Part shown: positions 37,201 to 47,700 of the stretch, piece after piece
Layout of the letters: every line of letters begins with the position of its first letter
Numbering within the stretch: the stretch's first letter is position 1
Source: Struthio camelus
Taxonomy: Eukaryota > Chordata > Aves > Struthioniformes > Struthionidae
Length of the DNA: 64,000 nucleotides
Direction: 5' to 3'
Assembly (NCBI RefSeq): GCF_040807025.1
Contig: NC_090964.1
Location: 11,060,214 to 11,124,213 of the forward strand
Translations under genes and position numbers: made by a program
Notes under the pieces: generated by a model
The model's database searches: none
What the model saw: only the letters and a program-made list of their open reading frames with translations
What the model was told of the DNA's origin: nothing

Positions 37201-38980
37201 GGCACAAACTGTCACAGCCACCCTCGCCAGGTACGGTTCCCCGAGCCCGCGGGTCAGTAACATGGGTCAGAAGACAGCAAGGTCTGCAGAGAAGGATCAG
37301 TGAGCAGTAATTGCTGGAGGGATGCGTGAGAGAGAAAATACAAACACCACACTGGTGTACGGCCAGAAAACAAAATGTCCCAGCACAGACAAGACCACAC
37401 CAGTCTTCTGCAAAAGCACATAGAATGGAGGGTGACAGCCGTGTCCACGTTAACACTGCTATGCAAGTCACTAGTCATAGCCAGTTTGTCTAGACGATAT
37501 GCTTCAGCATTGTGTAAAACATGAGGCCGTGCCTTGGAGTCCAAGGGACCATCTGTGGGAGACCTGTTTGCTTTGTAAAGACCAGTATGACATAGTTTAG
37601 GTGGGCACAATCACTGTTCTCTTTTTCCTATTTTTTAAATAACATGCAGTCCCAAGACTATACATCAAGTTCTACAGTTAATTCTTGTGCACATCTAACC
37701 CAGCCAAAAAAACACATAAAGCTCTGAAAGGCAAACTCCTAGCAGTTTCTACAGCTCACTAACGCTTACCCACGCTCTTACGCTTCCTAAAGAGCATGAG
37801 TCTGCATGGGTGGCTGTTGTGAGCAAACTGACAGAAGGTTCCAGCGCTGTGGGATGGCACTAGCCTCAGCTAAGCAAAATAATGGCAGCTCCAAACCTGC
37901 TGGGGAGCCACGAAAGCCTATTCCTGATTTGCAGGCAATTTGTTCCCTCGACAGGTTTATCTCATTACCGGGTTTCCATTTAGCAGGAGCTTTATCGCCT
38001 GTAACATTTGTGCATAACAGATTCACCCAATTAAAATGTTATTCCCTTTAACGGCTCAGATAGTCACATTTCAGTGTTTGCTGAAGCATGTTTTCCTTTC
38101 CTTGAATAAGTTTAATCCTTCATCAGCCATTCGTTTCAAGTGTTTCACTCGGGAACCAAGTGCAGACAGAAGCCAATATCTTTCTCCAGCATTTGGCAGT
38201 CTCTTCTTTTTACCTCCTCCCAGCCTAAGCCACAACAGGATCAGTCAAAACTAAGCATTTGCTGTAGGAAGGAGCTGAGCATCATCACCCCCTTCAGGTA
38301 GTTTGAGCCCCCACGGAATCATCCACCAACCCCAGCACCATGGGCATTCTTCCGGCACCGGTCACCACACCACCCACATGCCAAAATCCACCTCAGATGA
38401 GCCTTAGCCTTGCCAAGCAGACGACCACAAGCCCTGCATGCTCTGAGGGAGTTGCACTTCTGGTGACTGCGGGCAGCAGTTTACCCACATAATCAATGAC
38501 TGTTTAATAATTCATAAATCTTATTCCTGACACACTACATACCTGCAGTACGTTTCCCAAAACCAGTAACCCACAGCTGCTGGGACTAGTCTGCCCACTC
38601 ACCGGACAGCTCTGGTGTGACTAGTGGTAGCTGTGAGACGCAGATTAGCCCTCCACGGACATGTTGGGGCAGAAGCTGGCACCAGCATGCCACTGAGCAC
38701 CTCAAAGTCCTTGCAGCGCTACCCAACTGGAGACCACAGCTAATGCTGGCAGCCAGCACCTTCCCAGGGAGCCCAGGCATCTCCGGCTAACATGGGTCAA
38801 GGCAGCACGCTCATGGTGCATCGCAGCACCCGCTGGAGGATCTAACCCGCGCCGAAGGGGACGGCACACGTGGGGCTCCAGTATAGGCAGGGGGATGCTG
38901 CTGTGGGGGGGCAGCCGTGGCCAGCAGAGCCCAGGCGTGAAGGTCTGGTAAAGCAGGTAAGGATGACAGGAGAGGTCATC
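34201..38980. other. Non-coding upstream region of MANEAL
   Basis: No coding exon is supported. AT-rich blocks with regulatory texture lie at about 36,210-36,420, 37,915-38,150 and 38,465-38,560 (GTTTAATAATTCATAAATC). Short A-runs occur at about 35,980. Distal control of MANEAL or of an unseen gene on the left is possible. Confidence 0.28.
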
Positions 38981-38989
38981 CCCACAGTG

Positions 38990-39270
38990 GCCCATCCCAG
39001 GGACACCTGCGTAGTTGGGGACACCTACATGGTGACATCCGCCTGGCCCAGGGACACCTGTGCAGCCAGGGACACTGGCCCGGACTGGGGACACCCATCC
39101 AGCCAGGGACACCCACCCGGCCTGGGAACGTCCGCGCAGCCGGGGACACCCACCCGGCTGGGGACATCCGCCTTGCCTGGGGACACCCACCCGGCTGGGG
39201 ACATCCGCCTTGCCTGGGGACACCCACCCGGCTGGGGACATCCGCCTTGCCTGGGGACACCCGCGCAGCT
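38990..39270. repeat. 37-bp tandem repeat upstream of MANEAL
   Basis: Units of the form GGGGACACCCACCCGGCT followed by GGGGACATCCGCCTTGCCT start at 39,142, 39,179 and 39,216, with a fourth partial unit at 39,253: exactly 37-bp spacing. Upstream of these, from about 38,990, the same roughly 19-bp half-unit (GGGACACC...) recurs in diverged form about eight times. It is a minisatellite leading straight into the MANEAL CpG island. Frames open through it on both strands are by-products of the repeat. Confidence 0.85.
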
Positions 39271-39510
39271 TAGAACAGCCGCCCGGCCCGAGGGGGCGGG
39301 CGGGGGCGGGCCGCGGCGCTGCAGCCCCGGCCGCGGCCAGCAGGGGTCCCCGCCGCCCGCCCGCAGCGCCCCGGGGCCGCAGCCGCCGCCGAGCCGAGCC
39401 GAGCCGAGCCGAGCCGAGCCGGGCCGGGCCCCGCAGGGAGCCGAGCCGCGGCGGCCGAGCGGAGCCCGCAGGAGCCGCGCGGAGCGGGCCGGGCCGGGCC
39501 GGGCCGGACC
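39270..39510 (+). promoter_or_regulatory. MANEAL: MANEAL CpG-island promoter and 5' UTR
   Basis: A dense CpG/GC-rich stretch without a TATA box lies immediately upstream of the MANEAL start codon. GC-box words (GGGCGGGC, GGGGCGGGCC) lie at about 39,293-39,312. Pentamer microsatellites GAGCC (six copies, 39,391-39,420) and GGGCC (39,481-39,508) sit in the presumed 5' UTR. The exact transcription start is not determinable here. Confidence 0.6.
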
Positions 39511-42500
39511 ATGTGGCGGCGGCGGCGGCGGCGGCGGCGGGGCGGGCTGGCGCTGCTGCTGGCGGCGCTCTTCGTCTTCGGCACCGTGATGGCGCTGCGC
39601 ACGCTGCGCGCCGCCGACGGGCCGCCCGCCGCCGCGCCGCCGCCGCCCGCGCCCGCGCCCCGCCGGGCCTCGGCGGCGCCGCCCGCCCGCGCCCCCTCCT
39701 ACGACCTGCACGCCTTCTACTACGCCTGGTACGGCAGCCCGCGCTTCGAGGGCCGCTACGTGCACTGGGACCACGCCACGGTGCCGCACTGGGACCCCAA
39801 GGTCTCGGCCAGCTACCCCGAGGGCCGCCACCGCCCGCCCGACGACATCGGCTCCAGCTTCTACCCCGCGCTCGGCCCCTACAGCTCCCGCGACCCGGCC
39901 GTGCTGGACGAGCACATGGCGCAGCTCCGCGCCGCCGCCATCGGTAAGCGCCGGGCCGCCGCGCTTCAGCACCGCCGGCCGGACAGCTCCGCCGCCCGGC
40001 CCGGCCCGGCCCGGCCCGCCCAGACCCGGACAGCTCCGCGGCCCGGCCCGGACCGGACCGGCCCCGACCCCCCCAGCCCCGGACAGCTCCGCGGCCCGGA
40101 CCGGACCGGACCGGACCGGCCCCGACCCCCCCAGCCCCGGACAGCTCCGCGGCCCGGACCGGACCGGACCAGACCGGCCCCGACCCCCCCAGCCCCGGAC
40201 AGCTCCGCGGCCCGGACCGGACCGGACCGGCCCCGACCCCTCCAGCCCCGGACAGCTCCGCGGCCCGGACCGGACCGGACCGGCCCCGACCCCCCCAGCC
40301 CCGGACAGCTCCGCGGCCCGGACCGGACCGGACCGGACCAGACCGGCCCCGACCCCCCCAGCCCCGGACAGCTCCGCGGCCCGGACCGGACCGGACCGGC
40401 CCCGACCCCTCCAGCCCCGGACAGCTCCGCGGCCCGGACCGGACCGGCCCCGCCCCGACCCCCCCAGCCCCGGACAGCTTCGCGGACCGGACCGGACCGG
40501 ACCCGACCCGCAGCAGGCCACGAGGCCGCCCAGCCCCGGTTCCCACCTCCCCAGGCCCGGCAGGCGGTAGCGAGCCCCACGCACCCAGCAGCCACGCCTG
40601 CGCAGTGCCCCACTAGCCACATACAGACGCACATAAATCACTGATCATATGGTACGTCAGCAGGGGCCGAAACGCAAGTCACACCAGTTTGTTCCCGTTT
40701 TTGGGGTGCTGTGATACTGAATGTAATCTAGAATCGGCTCTGAAAGAGGCAGCACCCCTCAGCACACCCCACACAGCACCTCTCCTTGCTTTCAATTGCT
40801 CGATTCATCCAGGACTCGTCCTGGCAGACTGCTGTTAGCTGCAGGTGCCTTTGCATAACTACCTCAGAGCCAGTGGTTCAGACTGTATTTTGGAGGATCT
40901 CCTACCCAAACCTCAAACACTCTAGGTCTTCTAAAGTTTTAGAATAGCAAGAAATATTTCATGTACTGCTAATGCATGGGCAAAGTTTAGAATAAAAACA
41001 CTGAAACTTGCTCTATTACATGTCGCTGCAGGAGTGCTGGTTTTGTCATGGTACCCACCTGGCCTAGCAGACGACAACGGGGAACCATCAGACAGCCTTG
41101 TGCCATTTATACTGGATGCTGCACACAGATATGCCATAAAGGTAAGGCTCTTGTCTGTTGTTTGAGGCCATTAAATTAAATGTTCAGCTTCAGCAGAATG
41201 ACAACGCTGTGCTTAGGCAAGGGCCCTCCTCCTCCCTTTCAGTTACTGCATGAAAACAAATGAGCACTTAAAAAGAACACAATGAGAAAGATTTCTCAGG
41301 AGCTAAACACAAGGCTTTTTTTCTTCTTAACAGTTGGGATTTTCAATTTAGTTTTCACTAGCATTACTGAAAACTAGTGAAAGCCCTGGCCTCACTGAAC
41401 AGACTGCTGTATTTGCTTGCATCACGAAAGGGGTCCTCCCAGGCTACCTGCAGGCCTTTACAAAGGAGCTAGCGTCTTCTGAGAGGTCAGACTGCAGAGA
41501 AAGCAAAGCAAGTATGAAAAAAATAACCACCTCCACCATGGTCTCTTTTGAAGGTTGCCTTCCATATCCAGCCATACAAAGGGCGTGATGATCACACCGT
41601 GCACGAAAACATCAAATACATCACGGACAAGTAAGTTTTTCATGTAGGTGAAGTCTAGCTGTATAATGTTGCTTTAAGCACAAACAATATGCAAAACTTT
41701 AAATTAAATGCACCAGAACACTATCCAAAAAACAGAGCACAGAGGAGGAAGCTACCTAGAACAAGCCAACAGGGAAAAACTGAGCAGGCGTCATAATCAA
41801 ATCCCAATTTCTCTGGCACTTCAATACCTTGCCTTCAGAACCAGAATTTGCTTCCTTCTACCCAGGCTTCTGAGGTGTTACTGTAGGCTGGCACCTATAC
41901 CCTTTCTTTCAAAAGAAAAGAAACAGGCACAGACACCACAGATTAAAAAAAAAAAAATTCCCATAAATAAGGAGATCAAGGTTCCAAAGAAAAGTTCTGA
42001 GCAAGGAGTCCCCATGAGACAAATCAAGTTTCACATCATGCTCGCCTTATAATGAAAATAGCTGCTGAGGGTGTATTACCCCAGTCACTGAAACAGCTTT
42101 GTGCTCTCTCTCTCTAGATATGGATCACATGCAGCTTTTTATAAGTACAAGACCAGCACTGGCAGAAGTCTCCCACTGTTTTATATCTACGATTCCTACT
42201 TGACACCAGCTGAATCGTGGGCCAACCTTCTCACATCATCAGGCTCCCACTCTCTCCGCAATACTGCTTATGATGCTGTGTTCATAGCACTGCTGGTGGA
42301 GGAAGGACACAAGCACGATATCCTCTCTGCAGGGTATGATGGCATGTACACATACTTCGCATCCAACGGCTTCTCTTTTGGCTCATCCCACCAGAACTGG
42401 AAAGCGATCAAAACTTTCTGTGACTCCAACAACCTGATGTTCATCCCCAGTGTTGGCCCAGGCTACATTGACACTAGCATCCGCCCTTGGAACAACCACA

Positions 42501-42754
42501 ATACTCGGAATAGAGTCAACGGGAAGTACTATGAAACAGCTCTGCAGGCTGCTCTCATGGTCAGGCCAGAGATAGTTTCCATCACTTCTTTCAATGAATG
42601 GCATGAAGGCACCCAGATTGAGAAAGCTGTACCCAAGAAGACTCTGACACGCCTTTATCTGGACTACCTTCCTCATCAGCCTAGCATGTATTTGGAGCTG
42701 ACCCGCAAGTGGGCAGAACACTTCAGCAAAGAGAAAGAGCAGTGGCTGATGTGA
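39511..42754 (+). CDS. MANEAL: MANEAL, GH99 endo-alpha-1,2-mannosidase-like protein, 4 coding exons
   Basis: Coding exons are 39,511-39,943, 41,032-41,141, 41,554-41,630 and 42,118-42,754. All introns are GT-AG and phases join cleanly into 418 residues; human MANEAL is about 457, the difference lying in the low-complexity stem. Residues 1-10 are Met-Trp plus eight Arg, and 11-29 form a signal anchor (type II membrane protein). A Pro/Ala stem follows, then the GH99 domain beginning near DLHAFYYAWYGSP. The family motif FNEWHEG carries the two acidic residues, E367 and E370, that correspond to the catalytic pair known in GH99 endomannosidases. The protein ends EKEQWLM, as in human. MANEA, the paralogue, trims glucosylated mannose from N-glycans in the Golgi; the MANEAL substrate is less well established. 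The neighbours YRDC, C1orf122 and MTF1 match human gene order. Confidence 0.95.
39981..40520. repeat. Nested GC-rich minisatellite in MANEAL intron 1
   Basis: Ten copies of a unit starting GGACAGCTCCGCGGCCCGG begin at 39,981, 40,028, 40,081, 40,139, 40,197, 40,250, 40,303, 40,366, 40,419 and 40,472. Later spacings are 53, 58, 58, 53, 53, 63, 53 and 53 bp, so they differ by multiples of five, because each unit contains its own short array of the pentamer GGACC. It is a repeat within a repeat, starting 38 bp after the exon 1 donor. Very long open frames run through it on both strands and are not genes. Confidence 0.92.
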
Positions 42755-43392
42755 CTTCAGTATTTGCCTTACTCGGAAAAAAGTCCCATTGACAAAGCTG
42801 CAGCAGAGAGAAGCACTTAAGGAAAAAGCACTCAAGAAGCAGCCACAGGAGTGAAGTCTCTGTGCAGAGCATTCAGCCTATTCAGGCAGCTGTAGCAAAC
42901 AGCATTCTCCACAAGCACCCCTAGGATTGCTTAAGCCCCAACTCCAAAATCCCAGGAGGAAGCGTTATAAGGAGCAGAGGATCTCTAAGCAGCAGTCCAA
43001 CCTAGCTCTCCTGCAGATTTAGTACAGACAACCCTTTCACAGCTCTTCTGGAATCTTCACAGGGCTGCTGGCTTGTGGGCCAGAGATCTGGTCCATTTTT
43101 CTTACAGTGTGTATGTTCTGTGGCGTTCCACATAGTTAGCCGGGTTCTAGCATACTTTTTACCTGATGCCCTTGGCCCACCATCTGCAGTGATCACATAT
43201 TGCCTCACTCCACTAGCAGCTCTGACAAAGCATTTCCCTATAAGCTTAATGGAAAAAAAGGTTCCTCTAAATTGTCTACTATAGAGGAAACTAAATCATG
43301 CAATTACGTACCCTTTGCTTTATGCAAGCTCTTTCATAACCAAGGAGTTCTGCTTTGGGTGTTGTCCCTGTGACCCACTGTATCCAAATAAA
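42755..43392 (+). other. MANEAL: MANEAL 3' UTR with poly(A) signal
   Basis: Non-coding sequence after the MANEAL stop. The first canonical AATAAA is at 43,387-43,392. Further AATAAA hexamers at 43,567-43,572 and 43,713-43,718 could give longer forms. No other feature is seen before the YRDC 3' end. Confidence 0.6.
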
Positions 43393-44331
43393 GATAATTA
43401 GAGCTGGAATGCTAGCGACTATTTAACCTACTGTGTGTGTTGGACACCAAGGAAATTCAATGATCTCTCCTAAAAGCTCTTACCTGATTGCTTAGCGTTC
43501 CATGTTTTGAAAATTTAGATCTGAATTGTTTTATCCTCTTAGCAACCAAGGAACAAAAACATTTGCAATAAAAATGCAATTGAAAATACCATTAATTTGT
43601 GCTTTGAAAGAAAGTCAGCACACAGGAGTGCACAACCCCCTTTTGGGGTTTTTTTAACATGCATAGGCCCTTCCAAATTAGCCATTAAAGTTAATTTATA
43701 CTTGTCTGTATCAATAAAATGAGAAGTGGCAGCTCTGTATGCGAGACAATGGTCTATTCACATGTGCCTATGGTGTGTCATATGTGACGGAAAACATCTA
43801 AAAATAAGCATTTATAACAAAAATATGTTGCTTACCAGTTTTAAGATTAATAGCACCACAAACTTTACTGTTCCTTGAAGAATAAATACCAGAGGAAACT
43901 TTCATCCTGTTCCCTATTTACTTCAATTTAGCACCGTTCCCAAAACAAGATCAAGAGAGAAGAAAGTCCACATAAGAAACTGAAGATCAACACATTAAGA
44001 GCTTGGCTTCTTTCTTCCACTAGAAAAAAGTTAGGCCTTCTAATAGATCTAAGCAACTCATATCTAGGTAGAGAACTGAATTTTTTTCTTTTTTAAGCAT
44101 TTACAGTTTCATCTTAACAGCAGGTTTGATTGTATTCGTAACAGAGAAAACTAGCCAGAGAACAATGTACCTACCACAACCTGAGAGTTTGAATAACCCC
44201 TTTCCCATCTCTGTTTTCCTTTCAATGCAGATACAGTTAAACAGACACATGAAACAAGTTCTAAGGGAAGGAGGATCAGCAACACTTATCTTCATCATCC
44301 CACCCTGAAAACAGCCTCGTGTTCAAATTAT
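43393..44331. other. Intergenic gap between convergent MANEAL and YRDC
   Basis: About 0.9 kb of AT-rich sequence between the two 3' ends. Apart from the alternative MANEAL poly(A) hexamers I see no gene, repeat or conserved motif. Confidence 0.5.
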
Positions 44332-44614
44332 TTTATTTCAAAGGCCTAATCATCTTAATAAGACAGATACAGGTATTTGGGAACAGCACACCACCACAAA
44401 GAGATCAGCATAAATATCGGGTTGGTTTCTCAGGCTATAGCAGATATGACACTAATGGGTACCCATTAACTGTTGCTCTCATTACCCTTAGTACTCCAAC
44501 ATAACCCATTGACCTTATTAAACAAGGCCATTAATGCTCCCTTCCTGAACGCACAGGCAGGCACACAGTGCCCAGCTTTACCAGCTCTGTAGAGCTTCCT
44601 CAGAGTTTGAAGTC
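44332..44614 (-). other. YRDC: YRDC 3' UTR with poly(A) signal
   Basis: The minus strand reads AATAAA at 44,337 down to 44,332, about 280 bases past the YRDC stop codon. This gives a short, convincing 3' UTR that converges on MANEAL. Confidence 0.65.
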
Positions 44615-47544
44615 TCAAGATGATTCTGGTATCAAGCCATACTTCTGCCTCAGGATTTCAACTGTACATGTCAGTGCACTGTGGGGGGGAAAAAATAACT
44701 GTCAGAAAAGGTTACTTCTTCAAGATTTAGCTGCATTTTCTGGGAAACAGCACTCAGCTAAGGTTGCATTTTGAATTCAGGAGAACATGAACTACAGAAA
44801 CTACGGTGTTTCATGTAGAAGAAACCTCTAGACAGGGGCCGCCTGGGCTCAACATTTGGAGTATTCGCTCAGGATTTCTGAGTATGCTATTAATTAAGCT
44901 AAAAATAGCAATGTGAAGATTAACCAGTGTGGGAAAATAAGCAAAACATGACCCACCCTAAGCGGAAAGCTTCATTTTATCTAAAGTAAAGAAAAAGCAA
45001 CAGTTTCATTTAGCAAAAAGTGCTCACCAGCCAGGGCGAATGATGCTGAATTTCCCCGATACTGATAAGTCAACCACAGTTGACCCCAGACGACATTCTG
45101 GGCTCTGGACATCCCCTACTGGGCCTCCATCAATGATTAAGGACAACTGAGGCCAAAGGTCTTGGAACTCCTGAGAAAAAGAGATGCAGCCAACAATCCA
45201 GAAGATGGTTTGTAAGCATGTTTACTAGGTGCTATTGAACAGTCTAGTGTCAAGGGAGGTGGTCTCACCTTCTTCCATCATGAACACATCCCAGTTTGTT
45301 ATCTTGAGAACAGATTCATCTTACACATGACAGAAAGCTCCAAAGGGATCTCAGGCTCAGGGCTTCTTAGCTGCATCGCTATTTATTAAAGCGGCTGACA
45401 GAGCGCACAAAAAAGCTAGAATTCTATCAAGACCTCTGGGGACAAGAGCAGGGCATCCATTTGGTACTATGCCCAAATATATAGCATCACCAGGGTCAAA
45501 AGCCTTGGAAAAAGACATTTCCTCAAGTCAAGTTAGTTCTCAGGCTGCAAGGAGCTGTACAGAGAGCAGCGGTCTCATTCTAGAGCTGTCCCTCTTGCAG
45601 CAATTTCTGTCTTCCAGTTTTGGCACCCCCTTCAAAAGCTGTGTACAAAGCTTTCAAATTTTACTTTTTCAGCTCTGCCCTTCCTCAGTTTTTAAGGTAA
45701 GGATCTCAGCAAGACAGCTACCACGCACCATAGATCTGCAGGCTGTTTCAACTACAGACTAGAGACTTTAAAAAAGAAAAATAACAGCAGCGCAGAAGAA
45801 ATTCTTGTTTTACTGATAAAGCTGGCTTGCAATGGGAAGGCTTGGGGATCTGAGAGCCTACCACAGTAATATCAGAGTAGAAAAACAGCCTTACCGAAAC
45901 TGTCAGTGTGCTTGCCTGACAGCTAACGTTTGCACTCGTTAAAGCCAGTGGTCCAGAGCAAGCTCGTGCGAGCTCCCTAATAAAAGGATGGTTTGGAATA
46001 CGAACACCAACCAGCTACAAGGAAGAAGAGAGTATGGATTGACATGCAGTAACTAGAGATCTTTTTTTTAATCTTGCATTGCCTAAATTCAAGTCAACAC
46101 TAAAGCAAGTTAATGCTTCAACACCTGTTGCACTGGATCATTATACGTGCATGCTTTCATAAGCTAGCATCTAATGCTCAGTTATGCCACATTCAGATAA
46201 GTCACAAGGAGCACCGCAGCACAAGAACCAGCTTCAAGGAAAAGTCAATCACTGCTAAGCACATTAAACACATGCAAGAATAAAAGCTGCTGCAGCAGAA
46301 GCACAAAAAATAAAATGCTGTAAAACAAAAATACATAAATGCATCACATGACAAAGACCTACCGATGTGAAAGGATTCAAGTCTTTATTTAGTTCTTCTG
46401 AACGCTTTAAGACCAGAGTCACAGGTCCTGGAAGCAGGTCCCTCAGCAGCTCATCTGGCACATTCACGTGGCAGTATCTACAGAGCGAGAGGAGGGGCAC
46501 GAAAGACCGCTGCACAACCCTTCACAGAGGCTGCTGGTGCTGCATGCACTGAGAAACAGCCAGCTACAACACAGCCCTTCCCTTTGGATCTCATGTTCTG
46601 CACTACAGTAACTAGAAAGCAGATTTCTCCCTACTGCAGGTTCCACAGAGTTTAGGCAACCACAAACCTCTCTTAGAAGTTCCTCACCTCTGGGCTTTCA
46701 GGAGCTCAAACTTATTCTCCGAATGTGCCCCACTGCCTCACTTGTACACATTTGTTTAGCACCGTAAACAGGTTTTAAGAGAAGGGGGTGAACAGCCACG
46801 CAGCCGGAGCAGCCGCGGCGCGGAGGGCAGGCCTGGGGGCTCCCGCAGCCGGCGCCCCGCGGCTCACCTGTAGATGTGGTCCACGTCCCCAAGGCAGATG
46901 GCCAGCGGCTTGCTCCCGTTCCGCCCCTTCAGGCTGTAGATGCTCCGCACGGCGCGGGGGTCCTGGGCCAGGCAGGCCACGCCGTACACCGTGTCCGTGG
47001 GCACCGCCACCAGCCCGCCCGCCTGCAGAGCGCCCACGGCGGCCGCCACCGCCTCCCGCCAGCCTGCCGCACAGCGCCGGGTCAGCCAGGGCCCGGGCAG
47101 CCGAAACGGCCGCCGCCCCCCCCGGGCCCGGGCCCTGCTCCCGCCTCCCCCCCCTCCCCGGGGCCCCCCCCCGGGCCCGGGCCCTGCTCCCGCCTCCCCC
47201 CCCTCCCCGGGGCCCCCCCCGGACCCGGGCCCTGCGCCCTGTTCCCGCCTCCCGCCTCCCGCCTCCCCCCCCGCCGTGGCCTCCCCCGGGCCCCTCCCCC
47301 GCCTCCCCCAGGGCCTCCCCCCTGGGCCCGGGCCTCCCCCCCGGCTCGGACCCGTCCCTTCACCGGGCCCGGCCACCGGCTCTGCCCCGGGCGCCTCGCT
47401 CTCACCTCGCGGGTCCGGGCCCGGGCCCGGCTGCGCCGCGCCGCCGGGGAGCCGCAGGCGGGAGCCGCAGGGGCGCCCCGGGCCCGGCGGCCCCTCCACC
47501 ACCCGAGCCAGCCCCGCCAGCGCCGCCCGCCGCGCGCCCAGCAT
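44615..47544 (-). CDS. YRDC: YRDC, threonylcarbamoyl-AMP synthase (tRNA t6A pathway)
   Basis: Spliced exons in transcript order are 47,544-47,406, 47,063-46,868, 46,477-46,363, 46,014-45,895, 45,170-45,028 and 44,678-44,615; phases fit and give 258 residues (human 279). The Sua5/YrdC domain starts at about residue 47. Visible family features are PTDTVYG (68-74), SLKGR (90-94, with the K and R of the conserved K-R pair) and LTSAN (175-179, the S-x-N motif). YRDC condenses threonine, bicarbonate and ATP into threonylcarbamoyl-AMP, used by the KEOPS complex (or OSGEPL1 in mitochondria) for t6A at tRNA position 37. The Arg/Ala-rich N-terminus fits the known mitochondrial targeting segment. The gap between the first two exons is 342 nt, in frame and stop-free, so these could instead form one exon of 677 nt. 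The human protein has no matching insertion and, as I recall, its first exon is uninterrupted there. Confidence 0.93.
47064..47405 (-). repeat. YRDC: G-rich intron or coding insertion in YRDC, with a tandem repeat
   Basis: This tract lies between the two N-terminal YRDC coding blocks. On the sense (minus) strand it is full of G runs. Seen on the plus strand, a roughly 49-50 bp unit containing CCCGGGCCCGGGCCCTG begins near 47,121, 47,170 and 47,220. Borders are GAG/GTGAGA (donor) and GCGGCAG/G (acceptor), with a CTGAC branch-point-like word 18 nt upstream of the acceptor and a weak pyrimidine tract. The length is divisible by three and the frame has no stop, so splicing is likely but not certain. 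Confidence 0.7.
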
Positions 47545-47700
47545 GGCGAGGCGGCTTCCGCTTCCGGGGCACAGCGCTTCCGGCCGCGGGGCGGGGCCGG
47601 GGGCCGAGGGGCGGGGACAGGGGCGGAGGGGCGGGGACAGGGGCGGGGCGAGAGCAGGGGGCGGGGCTGGCGCCCGGTGCGGCCGCGCAGCAGCCCGGCC
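47545..47700. promoter_or_regulatory. Bidirectional promoter of YRDC and C1orf122
   Basis: Only 156 bp separate the YRDC and C1orf122 start codons, which face away from each other. The gap contains three ETS-type cores (CTTCCG at 47,555-47,560, CTTCCGG at 47,561-47,567 and 47,577-47,583) next to YRDC. Five or six GGGGCGGGG-type GC boxes follow at about 47,588-47,687, and there is no TATA box. ETS/GABP plus SP1 motifs are typical of housekeeping bidirectional promoters. Confidence 0.8.

Noticed and set aside
1-38980. EPHA10 or other Eph receptor exons expected by human synteny
   Set aside because: I looked for ligand-binding, fibronectin and kinase motifs on both strands and found none. The gene may lie further left, or the region may be rearranged.
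38702-40644. Very long open frames (over 370 to 600 codons) on both strands across the MANEAL 5' region
   Set aside because: They run through the minisatellites and CpG island, encode repeated Pro/Gly/Arg words, and overlap the true MANEAL first exon. GC-rich tandem repeats with lengths free of stops explain them.
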